Shown: piece after piece, positions 34,851 through 42,558 of the stretch
How the letters are laid out: every line of letters begins with the position of its first letter
Position numbering within the stretch: the first letter of the stretch is position 1
Source of the DNA: an uncultured Lachnospiraceae bacterium
GTDB taxonomy: Bacteria > Bacillota > Clostridia > Lachnospirales > Lachnospiraceae
Length of the DNA: 64,000 nt
NCBI GenBank assembly: GCA_910577275.1
Contig: CAJTMW010000001.1
Coordinates: 112,529 to 176,528 of the forward strand
Direction of reading: 5' to 3'
Position numbers and translations under genes: made by a program
Notes under the pieces: model-generated
The model's input: the letters and a program-made list of their open reading frames with translations, nothing else
What the model was told of the DNA's origin: nothing
Database searches by the model: none

Positions 34851-36149
34851 ATGGAACGGTATTATCAGAAAGAAATTGAAACCGCGGACCGGGAGCAGAT
34901 TTTGGCATGGCAGAACGAGCGGCTGGTAAAGCAGGTGCGCCATGTGTGGGACAATGTTCCCTACTACCGCAAAAAGATGGAGGAAAAGGGGGTCACGCCC
35001 GAGGATATTCAGGGTCTTAAGGATTTACATAAGCTGCCTTTCCTGACGAAGGACGACCTCAGGGAGGCTTACCCTTACGGACTGCTTGCAAAGCCCCTTA
35101 AGGACTGCGTGAGAATCCAGTCCACATCGGGAACCACCGGACGCAGAGTAGTGGCGTTCTACACCCAGCATGACATTGATTTGTGGGAGGACTGCTGCGC
35201 CCGCGCGATTATGGCGGCAGGCGGCACCAGCGAGGATGTCTGTCATGTCAGCTATGGCTACGGCCTTTTCACCGGCGGCCCCGGACTCAACGGGGGGAGC
35301 CATAAGGTGGGATGCCTTACCCTTCCCATGTCGTCGGGCAATACGGACCGCCAGCTCCAGTTTATGGTGGATTTGGAATCAACGATTCTGTGCTGTACGC
35401 CCTCTTACGCCGCTTTTCTGGCGGAGAGCATCCACGAGCGGGGGCTTCGGGATAAGATTAAGCTGAAAGCCGGAATCTTCGGCGCCGAGGCGTGGAGCGA
35501 GGAGATGCGGCAGGATATTCAGGAGAAGCTGGGAATCAAAGCCTATGATATTTACGGGCTTACGGAAACCAGCGGGCCGGGAGTTGCCTTTGAGTGCAGC
35601 GAACAGACCGGAATGCATATCAATGAAGACCACTTTATCGCCGAGATTATCGACCCGGATACGGGAGAGGTTCTCCCGGAGGGCAGCAAAGGCGAGCTGG
35701 TGTTCACCGCGATTACCAAGGAGGCGTTTCCCCTTCTGCGCTACCGCACAAGAGATATCTGCGTGCTTACCAGAGAGAAGTGCTCCTGCGGCCGTACCCA
35801 TGTGAAGATGAGCAAGCCTATGGGCAGAAGTGACGATATGCTGATTGTCAAAGGCGTCAACGTATTCCCGTCGCAGATTGAGACGGTGCTTATGGAACAG
35901 GGATATCCGGCAAACTATCAGATTATTGTGGACCGTATCAATAATTCCGACACCCTCGAGGTAATGGTGGAAATGGCGCCTTCGAACTTCTCGGATAATC
36001 TGGGTAAGATTACGGAGATGGAAAAGGGGCTGGTATCTGCGCTTAAGGCCATGCTGGGAATCTACGCCAAGGTGCGTCTGGTGGCACCCAAGTCGATTGC
36101 AAGAAGCGAAGGCAAGGCAGTACGTGTTATTGACAAACGGAAAATTTAA
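34851..36149 (+). CDS. paaK: Phenylacetate-CoA ligase family protein
   Basis: A 432-residue AMP-forming ligase of the PaaK class, forming phenylacetyl-CoA or a related aryl acetyl-CoA. Motifs: RHVWDNVPYYRKKMEEKGV near the start, the phosphate loop STSGTTGRRVV, YDIYGLTETSGPGVAFEC, RTRDICVLTREKCSCGRTH, and GRSDDMLIVKGVNVFPSQIE. Together with IorAB this pairing is known in archaea and clostridia for aryl acetate metabolism. GAGGAGG precedes the ATG. The exact aryl acid is not readable. Confidence 0.93.
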   Translation: MERYYQKEIETADREQILAWQNERLVKQVRHVWDNVPYYRKKMEEKGVTPEDIQGLKDLHKLPFLTKDDLREAYPYGLLAKPLKDCVRIQSTSGTTGRRVVAFYTQHDIDLWEDCCARAIMAAGGTSEDVCHVSYGYGLFTGGPGLNGGSHKVGCLTLPMSSGNTDRQLQFMVDLESTILCCTPSYAAFLAESIHERGLRDKIKLKAGIFGAEAWSEEMRQDIQEKLGIKAYDIYGLTETSGPGVAFECSEQTGMHINEDHFIAEIIDPDTGEVLPEGSKGELVFTAITKEAFPLLRYRTRDICVLTREKCSCGRTHVKMSKPMGRSDDMLIVKGVNVFPSQIETVLMEQGYPANYQIIVDRINNSDTLEVMVEMAPSNFSDNLGKITEMEKGLVSALKAMLGIYAKVRLVAPKSIARSEGKAVRVIDKRKI

Positions 36150-36165
36150 AAGGGAGGGAAAAAAT

Positions 36166-36597
36166 ATGACGATACCTCAGATTTCTGTATTTCTTGAAAA
36201 TAAAGCGGGACAGCTTGCGGATATCACCGGGATTCTTTCGGAAAATCAGGTGAATATGCGGGCAATCAGTATTGCGGAGACGGCGGATTACGGCGTTCTG
36301 CGGCTCATTGTGGACAACGCCTCAAAGGCTTCCGCCATTCTTTTAGAGCACGGGTTTATTCTGACCATGACGCCGGTGGTGGGCGTGGCGGTTTCAGACA
36401 CTCCCGGGGGCCTTAGCAAGGTGCTCGGCGTGATTTCACGGGAGGAGATTGACGTGGAATATATGTATTCTGTTTTCGGACAGAAGGACGGGATGGCCTG
36501 CATGATTTTCCGCGTGGCGGATTCGGACGGGCTGATAGCGCTTCTTGAGGATAACGGAATCAGCACCATCACGGGGGAAGAGCTGGGGCTTCACTGA
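36166..36597 (+). CDS. Tandem ACT-domain protein
   Basis: A 143-residue protein made of two ACT domains (about 1-65: QISVFLENKAGQLADITGIL; about 70-140: GVAVSDTPGGLSKVLGVISR). ACT domains bind amino acids, and this two-domain form is regularly found just after PaaK-like ligases. It is probably the allosteric sensor of the operon, reading an aromatic or branched amino acid. It is not IlvN (order and ending differ), although ilvB in this window lacks its partner. The ribosome binding site AAGGGAGGG decides the ATG at 36166; the frame is open upstream into paaK. Confidence 0.9.
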   Translation: MTIPQISVFLENKAGQLADITGILSENQVNMRAISIAETADYGVLRLIVDNASKASAILLEHGFILTMTPVVGVAVSDTPGGLSKVLGVISREEIDVEYMYSVFGQKDGMACMIFRVADSDGLIALLEDNGISTITGEELGLH

Positions 36598-36711
36598 AGG
36601 AGCGGCGCATTTTGATGGAAACGGATTTTCCGGGGACAGGTTTTGCCGGAAAATAGCTCCGGGATAGAAGAAGTAAGATGTAATAAATTTAAATAACGTA
36701 TGACGCAGATT

Positions 36712-36756
36712 GGGAGACTCTTTGAAGCAGGAGTCTCCCGTTTGTCAGTTTTTCTT
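36712..36756 (+). terminator. Terminator of the aryl-acid operon (copy 2 of the repeated hairpin)
   Basis: GGGAGACTC (36712-36720) and GAGTCTCCC (36731-36739) form a perfect 9-bp stem, then TTTGTCAGTTTTTC. Shares 17 identical bases with the hairpin at 28615. It could also serve the ABC permease gene converging from the other side. Confidence 0.85.
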
Positions 36757-37590
36757 TTTGTAGAGATGCTCCAGCCACTGGATGCACTGGTACAGAACCA
36801 TGGCAATCACACACAATATGATGATGGAGGTGATTACCATATTTAGCTGGAAGACCTGCGACCCATATATAATCAGATATCCCAGCCCCCGCCTCGCCGC
36901 CAGAAATTCTCCGATAATCACGCCCACCAGCGCAAGACCGATATTTACCTTCATGTTGCTCAAAAGCACCGGCACACAGGAGGGCAGAACCACCTTGTGA
37001 AAGGCGTCGAAGCGGTTTCCGCCAAGTGTGTATATGAGCTTTAACTTTTCGGCGTCAACATGCTTAAATCCGGCGTACAGGCTGATGACCGAGCCGAAAA
37101 TCGCCACGGAAATACCGGCCACAATGATGGTATTGATGCCGGTGCCCAGCCACACGATAAAGAGCGGCGCAAGGGCGGATTTCGGAAGGCTGTTTAAGAC
37201 CACCAGGTAAGGCTCCGAAATCTCCGAAAGGGTTTTGGAGTACCACAGGGCCGTGGCGGCAAGGATGGAAATGACTGTGATGAGTAAAAAGCTCAGCAGC
37301 GTTTCTAACAGCGTGATTCCGGTATGGGTAAAAAAGGAGCCGTCAAGCACCATTTTCAGGAAAAAGGAGGCTACCATACTTGGGCTGCTGAAAAAGAAGG
37401 TGTCAATCATTCCTGCCCGCCCGGCGGTTTCCCATATAGTCAGAAACAGAACTAAAATCAGAACCCGCAGTACGGTAATGATATGATGGTGTCTGTGATG
37501 ATTTTTTATATACAGTTCCTGGGCGGTAGGGCCGTCACGGAGGGCGGTACCGCTCATGGAAGCTTTATCCGTCTTCCTTTGCGTATTCAT
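36745..37590 (-). CDS. ABC transporter permease (SsuC/TauC/ThiX-like)
   Basis: A 281-residue inner-membrane permease of the nitrate/sulfonate/taurine type. About six membrane helices; the EAA-loop that docks on the ATPase is seen around GFKHVDAEKLKLIYTLGGNRFDAFHKVVLPSCVPVLLSN. ATG at 37590 is chosen because AAGGAG lies 8 bases upstream; longer frames lie inside the ATPase gene. It overlaps the ATPase gene by 26 bases. Candidates for cargo are sulfonates, pyrimidine thiamine precursors or riboflavin-like compounds. No binding-protein gene is adjacent. Confidence 0.9.
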   Translation of the reverse strand: MNTQRKTDKASMSGTALRDGPTAQELYIKNHHRHHHIITVLRVLILVLFLTIWETAGRAGMIDTFFFSSPSMVASFFLKMVLDGSFFTHTGITLLETLLSFLLITVISILAATALWYSKTLSEISEPYLVVLNSLPKSALAPLFIVWLGTGINTIIVAGISVAIFGSVISLYAGFKHVDAEKLKLIYTLGGNRFDAFHKVVLPSCVPVLLSNMKVNIGLALVGVIIGEFLAARRGLGYLIIYGSQVFQLNMVITSIIILCVIAMVLYQCIQWLEHLYKKKN

Positions 37591-38338
37591 CAGAAATCTC
37601 CTTCCATAATAAATTGAACAAATCTCCGAATTCCGGTGCGCTTCTTGCGGCAAGAGGCGTATTTTCCGGAATGGTAAGGTGCACCGGAATGTTGTTTTTA
37701 ATTGTGGCGGGCCGCCGGGAAAGCACCAGGATTCTGTCGGCCAAAGAGAGGGCTTCCGACAAATCGTGGGTAATTAAAATGGCGGAGATACCGGAGGCTC
37801 TTATGATATTGCCGATATCCGCGGAGACCATCAGCCGTGTCTGGTAGTCAAGAGCGCTGAAAGGCTCATCCAAAAGGAGCAGGCCGGGCTCCATCACCAT
37901 GGTTCTGATAAGGGCCGCCCGCTGTTTCATGCCGCCGGATAATTCCGCCGGCTTTTTGTCCTTGAATTTCAGCAGCCCGTAGTCGGATAAGAGCTTTAAG
38001 GCCAGCTCCTTTTTTTCTTCCGATAAGGAGTGAGTGATTTCCGGCCCCAGAAGGATATTCTTCCAGATGGTACGCCATTCCAGCAGATGGTCCTGCTGGA
38101 GCATGTAGCCAATCCGCACTTTCTCCTTTTCATTCAGGATAATTTCACCGGATTCCGGTTCAAGCAGGCCGGCGATAATCGACAGCAGGGTGGACTTTCC
38201 GCAGCCGCTGGGCCCCACGATGGCTAAAAATTCTCCCTTATTGACACAGAAGGATATATCCGTTAACGCTCTGGTTTCACCATTTAAATTGTGATAAGAA
38301 AAGCAGATATTTTTACATTCCAAAACAGGCTGATTCAT
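37565..38338 (-). CDS. ABC transporter ATP-binding protein (nitrate/sulfonate/taurine type)
   Basis: A 257-residue ATPase partner of the permease. Walker A GPSGCGKST (about 45-53), Q-loop MLQQDHLLEW, signature LSGGMKQR, Walker B LLLLDEPFSALD and switch His in LITHD are all intact. ATG 38338 has GAGGGA upstream; ATG 38350 is on top of that. It is transcribed away from argH. The missing substrate-binding protein prevents assignment of the solute. Confidence 0.93.
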   Translation of the reverse strand: MNQPVLECKNICFSYHNLNGETRALTDISFCVNKGEFLAIVGPSGCGKSTLLSIIAGLLEPESGEIILNEKEKVRIGYMLQQDHLLEWRTIWKNILLGPEITHSLSEEKKELALKLLSDYGLLKFKDKKPAELSGGMKQRAALIRTMVMEPGLLLLDEPFSALDYQTRLMVSADIGNIIRASGISAILITHDLSEALSLADRILVLSRRPATIKNNIPVHLTIPENTPLAARSAPEFGDLFNLLWKEISDEYAKEDG

Positions 38339-38402
38339 AGCTTCCCTCATTTCCGCACTGTTTTTCTTTATAAATATAATTTATGTAAATTCGACATTTA
38401 TG

Positions 38403-38443
38403 TGAATAAAGTCATTGAAAAGCCCATGGAAATATGCTAATAT
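38403..38443 (+). promoter_or_regulatory. Promoter of argH with possible ArgR half-site
   Basis: TTGAAA (38415-38420), 17-base spacer, TAATAT (38438-38443). Immediately upstream TGAATAAA (38403-38410) resembles a half ARG box; the second half is poor, so ArgR control is only a possibility. Confidence 0.5.
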
Positions 38444-38475
38444 CAAATTTATATTTAACAAACGGAGGAAATGCT

Positions 38476-39918
38476 ATGGCGCAGCTTTGGGGCGGACGAT
38501 TTACAAAGGAAACGGATGAGCTGGTGTACCGTTTTAACGCATCCATTACCTTTGATAAAAAGCTCTTTGAACAGGATATAGAGGGAAGCATTGCCCATGT
38601 GGTGATGCTGGAGAAGCAGGGAATCCTTACCTGTGAGGAAAAGGACGCGATTGTAAAGGGGCTTACCGGCATCCGAAAGGATGTGGAGGAGGGAAGTCTT
38701 GTCATTACCGATGAATATGAGGATATTCACAGTTTTGTGGAGGCAGTTCTTACAAAGAGAATCGGGGAGGCAGGCAAAAAGCTCCACACAGGGAGAAGCC
38801 GGAACGACCAGGTGGCTCTTGACATGAAGCTTTATGTGCGGGAAAAGGTTCTTAAGACGGCCTCTCATATAGAAGCGCTGCTTGAAACGATTCTTTCTGT
38901 TATGGAGAATAATCTCACTACTTATATGCCGGGCTTTACCCATCTGCAAAAGGCGCAGCCCACCACGTTAGCCCACCACTTCGGGGCTTATTTTGAAATG
39001 TTTAAGCGGGATGTCCTGCGGCTCCAGGATATCTACAGGCGGATGAATTACTGTCCTCTGGGCGCGGGGGCTTTCGCGGGAACCACCTATCCGCTTGAGA
39101 GAGCCTACACCGCATCCCTTTTGGGCTTTGAAGGGCCTACGCTAAACAGCATGGATTCCGTGGCGGACAGAGATTATATTATCGAGTTTTTATCGGCGTT
39201 ATCCATAATCATGATGCATCTTAGCCGGTTTTCGGAGGAGATTATCATCTGGAATTCCAACGAGTACCGTTTTGTGGAGATTGACGACGGCTTTTCCACG
39301 GGGAGCAGCATTATGCCCCAGAAGAAAAATCCCGATATTGCGGAGTTGGTACGGGGCAAGACGGGGCGGGTTTACGGAGCGCTGACAGCCATACTGACCA
39401 CAATGAAGGGGCTTCCCCTTGCGTATAATAAGGATATGCAGGAGGATAAGGAGGTTACCTTTGACGCCATAGAAACAGTGGAAAACTGTCTGGTCTTATT
39501 TGACGGGATGCTTTCCACCATGAAATTCCGGCACAATATAATGGAAGAAAGTGCCAAAAAAGGCTTTACCAATGCGACGGACGCCGCCGATTATCTGGTG
39601 GGCAGAGGCGTTCCCTTCCGGGACGCCCACGGAATTATCGGACAGCTTGTCCTTTACTGCATTGAAAAGAACTGCAGTATTGATGAGCTTGGCCTTGAGG
39701 AGCTAAAGCGCTTTTCGGAGGCTTTTGAGGGAGATGTCTACGAGGCCATCAGCCTGAAAGCCTGTGTGGAACGGCGGCTGACGACGGGGGCGCCGGGAAG
39801 CAGGGCGATGGAAGAGGTTATAAAAATCAATAAAGATTTTCTTGCCCGTATCTGGACGAAAGAACAGCCGGAATTTAACCGGAGCTGTTTGAAGGGGCAG
39901 GAATTTGACAGGCGATAA
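38476..39918 (+). CDS. argH: Argininosuccinate lyase
   Basis: A 480-residue enzyme splitting argininosuccinate to arginine and fumarate. Signatures: LWGGRFTKETDELVYRFNASI at the start, HTGRSRNDQVALD, the catalytic His region GFTHLQKAQPTTLAHH, and the superfamily signature GSSIMPQKKNPDIAEL. ATG 38476 follows GGAGGAAATGCT; the open frame upstream has no ribosome binding site. argG is not adjacent. asd follows after 27 bases, so the two may be cotranscribed. Confidence 0.97.
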   Translation: MAQLWGGRFTKETDELVYRFNASITFDKKLFEQDIEGSIAHVVMLEKQGILTCEEKDAIVKGLTGIRKDVEEGSLVITDEYEDIHSFVEAVLTKRIGEAGKKLHTGRSRNDQVALDMKLYVREKVLKTASHIEALLETILSVMENNLTTYMPGFTHLQKAQPTTLAHHFGAYFEMFKRDVLRLQDIYRRMNYCPLGAGAFAGTTYPLERAYTASLLGFEGPTLNSMDSVADRDYIIEFLSALSIIMMHLSRFSEEIIIWNSNEYRFVEIDDGFSTGSSIMPQKKNPDIAELVRGKTGRVYGALTAILTTMKGLPLAYNKDMQEDKEVTFDAIETVENCLVLFDGMLSTMKFRHNIMEESAKKGFTNATDAADYLVGRGVPFRDAHGIIGQLVLYCIEKNCSIDELGLEELKRFSEAFEGDVYEAISLKACVERRLTTGAPGSRAMEEVIKINKDFLARIWTKEQPEFNRSCLKGQEFDRR

Positions 39919-39945
39919 ATGTGCCGGGAATGGAGGAGAACAGAA

Positions 39946-41034
39946 ATGAGTGAGAAATTAAAAGTTGGAATTTTAGGCGGAACAGGTATGGTGGGACAGC
40001 GGTTTATTTCCCTTCTGGAAAACCATCCCTGGTTCGAGGTGACGACCATTGCGGCGAGCGAGCGGTCGGCCGGCAAAACCTATGAGGAGGCGGTGGGAGG
40101 ACGCTGGAAAATGGCTTCGCCCATGCCGGAGGCCGTAAAAGGTCTTGTGGTAATGAATGTAAACGAAGTGGAAAAGGTGGCTTCCCGGGTTGATTTTGTG
40201 TTCAGCGCCGTTGATATGAGCAAGGAGGAAATTAAAAAGATAGAGGAGGCCTACGCCAAAACGGAGACGCCGGTGGTATCCAACAATTCCGCCCACAGGT
40301 GGACTCCCGACGTGCCTATGATGGTTCCCGAAATCAATCCTGAGCACATGAAGGTAATCGAGTACCAGAAAAAGAGGCTTGGCACCTCCAGGGGATTTGT
40401 TGCGGTGAAGCCCAACTGCTCCATTCAGAGCTATGCCCCTGTGCTTACGGCATGGAAGGAATTTGAACCCTACGAGGTGGTGGCAACCACCTATCAGGCG
40501 ATTTCCGGCGCAGGGAAGACCTTTAAGGACTGGCCGGAGATGGTGGAGAATGTGATTCCCTATATCGGCGGCGAGGAGGAAAAGAGCGAAAAGGAGCCCC
40601 TTCGAATCTGGGGCGAGGTGAAGGACGGCGTGATTGTACCGGCCAAAACTCCGGTAATTACCTGTCAGTGTATCAGAGTCCCCGTACTTGACGGACACAC
40701 GGCGGCTGTGTTTGTAAAATTCAGAAAGCAGCCCACAAAAGAACAGCTCATTGAAAAGCTGGTTTCCTATAAAGGACTGCCGCAGGAGTTAGAGCTTCCC
40801 AGCGCGCCGAAGCAGTTTATCCAGTATCTGGAGGAGGACAACCGGCCGCAGGTGAAGCTGGATGTGAATTTTGAGAACGGAATGGGAATCAGCGTGGGGC
40901 GGATTCGGCAGGACAGCGTCTATGACTGGAAGTTTGTGGGGCTTTCTCACAATACGGTACGCGGCGCGGCAGGCGGCGCAGTACTTTGCGCAGAGCTTTT
41001 AAAGGCAGAAGGATATATCACGAAACGCGCATAA
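39946..41034 (+). CDS. asd: Aspartate-semialdehyde dehydrogenase (archaeal/fungal-type)
   Basis: A 362-residue NADP-dependent enzyme that makes aspartate semialdehyde for lysine, threonine and methionine. The start KLKVGILGGTGMVGQRF is the nucleotide-binding loop; the catalytic cysteine lies in AVKPNCSIQSY; RIWGEV and GHTAAVFVKF follow. Sequence and length fit the type found in archaea, yeast and many clostridia rather than the Gram-negative type. AATGGAGGAG precedes the ATG at 39946; an ATG-like start at 39919 lies right at the argH stop without such a site. Confidence 0.95.
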   Translation: MSEKLKVGILGGTGMVGQRFISLLENHPWFEVTTIAASERSAGKTYEEAVGGRWKMASPMPEAVKGLVVMNVNEVEKVASRVDFVFSAVDMSKEEIKKIEEAYAKTETPVVSNNSAHRWTPDVPMMVPEINPEHMKVIEYQKKRLGTSRGFVAVKPNCSIQSYAPVLTAWKEFEPYEVVATTYQAISGAGKTFKDWPEMVENVIPYIGGEEEKSEKEPLRIWGEVKDGVIVPAKTPVITCQCIRVPVLDGHTAAVFVKFRKQPTKEQLIEKLVSYKGLPQELELPSAPKQFIQYLEEDNRPQVKLDVNFENGMGISVGRIRQDSVYDWKFVGLSHNTVRGAAGGAVLCAELLKAEGYITKRA

Positions 41035-41094
41035 TGCGTTAAGCCCTGACAGGCAGCGGTTATACGGGATTTGTGGATAGAGACAGGAGTTTAA

Positions 41095-42558
41095 ATGTTT
41101 TCAGGGCGTAATTATGAGCTACAGTATTTAAATAATTATTATGAACGTGACGGCAGTCAGATTATGGTACTTTACGGGGAGAAGAACGTGGGAAAAACCA
41201 CGCTGCTTTCCCGTTTTATGGCGAACAGGCCCGGTTATTATTACCGGGCTCGTTCCGCCTCTGAAAGAGAGCAGCGCTTTTTGTGGGGAAGAGAGCTGAA
41301 AGCGGGAACGGATGAGGAATGGTATCCGACCTTTACGGAGATTTTCAACCTGATTCCCGATGCAGGCGTCATTGCCCAAAACGCCGCTGACGGGGACGGC
41401 GCTGCCGTTCTCGGCGGAGATATCCGCGAAGCTGACGCAAATGGTACTGATATGCATACCGCTGACGTTCGTGTAAGGAAAATGGTAATTGTAATCGACG
41501 AATTTCAGAATATCGTCAAGGCAGGCGGCGGATTCATGGGAGAGCTGTGCGCTTTTGTGCGCGGCCGGAAGGATGCGCCGGTGCTTGTAATTCTGGCAAG
41601 CTCCTCTATCGGGTGGGTGGAAAACAGCATGATTACCCGGATTGGGGAGGCGGCCTATGCGCTTTCGGGCTTTTTCAAAATCAGGGAATTAAGCTTCGGC
41701 ACGCTGATGGACTTTTTCCCGAAATTCTCGATGAAGCAATGTGTGGAAACCTATGCCGTTCTGGGAGGCGTACCGGGATTCTGGCGGCATTTTGACGATA
41801 AACTTGACATAAAGGAAAATATTTGCAGATATATTCTTAATAAGGATGTATTTCTGCATGAAGAAGGGCTTCGGATAGTGGAGAGAGAGCTGCGGGAAAC
41901 CGGAGTGTACAATACGATTCTTGCCGCTATAGCAGCCGGAAAGCATAAATTAAATGATTTGTACCATCACACAGAGTTTTCCAGGGCAAAGATAAGCGTT
42001 TACCTGAAAAACCTGATGGAGCTCGAGCTGGTGGAAAAGGTCTTTTCCTATGATACGGAAGGAAAGGCAAACACGCAAAAGGGGATTTACCGCATCAGCA
42101 ACCACTTTGTGCATTTTTATTTTACCTATATTTATCCCCATTTAAGCAGTATGGAAACGCTTGGGGAAAAAGCCTATTATGACAGGTATATTGCGCCTTA
42201 TTTTGGCCGCTATGTGGCGTACTATTTTAAGCAGGTCTGCAGGGAATACATTGAGGAATGGAACAGGAACGGCGAGCTGCCCGTAAAAGTGGACAGAATC
42301 GGGGAATGGGTAGGCAAAACGGGAACCATTGATTTTGTGGCCCGGAGTGAAAACGGAGAGACGATTCTGGGTATCTGCAACTGGGAAAAGCTCTCCATGG
42401 ACTATGAGGATTATGAGAGGCTTCTTTCCTGTGCGGAAAAGGCAAAGCTGGGCACGGAGCATATTTATCTGTTTTCCCGTTATCGTTTCGACGAAAGACT
42501 GCGGAAGGAAGCAGGGCGCAATAAAGGAATCAAACTGTTCGGGATGGATGCAATGTAA
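41095..42558 (+). CDS. AAA-type ATPase with C-terminal DUF234/nuclease-like domain
   Basis: A 487-residue P-loop ATPase of the group first noted in archaea (ATPase plus DUF234). Walker A is GEKNVGKT (28-35) and Walker B IVIDEFQN (Asp135-Glu136). Between them is an acidic, Ala/Asp-rich stretch (about 92-128) that looks inserted. A winged-helix region (about 275-345, LNDLYHHTEFSRAKISVYLKNLMELELVEKV) is followed by the C-terminal domain with WVGKTGTIDFVARSENGETILGICNW, a PD-(D/E)XK-like pattern. Function of the family is unknown. It overlaps topB by one base (TAATG), so translation is coupled. Confidence 0.82.
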   Translation: MFSGRNYELQYLNNYYERDGSQIMVLYGEKNVGKTTLLSRFMANRPGYYYRARSASEREQRFLWGRELKAGTDEEWYPTFTEIFNLIPDAGVIAQNAADGDGAAVLGGDIREADANGTDMHTADVRVRKMVIVIDEFQNIVKAGGGFMGELCAFVRGRKDAPVLVILASSSIGWVENSMITRIGEAAYALSGFFKIRELSFGTLMDFFPKFSMKQCVETYAVLGGVPGFWRHFDDKLDIKENICRYILNKDVFLHEEGLRIVERELRETGVYNTILAAIAAGKHKLNDLYHHTEFSRAKISVYLKNLMELELVEKVFSYDTEGKANTQKGIYRISNHFVHFYFTYIYPHLSSMETLGEKAYYDRYIAPYFGRYVAYYFKQVCREYIEEWNRNGELPVKVDRIGEWVGKTGTIDFVARSENGETILGICNWEKLSMDYEDYERLLSCAEKAKLGTEHIYLFSRYRFDERLRKEAGRNKGIKLFGMDAM

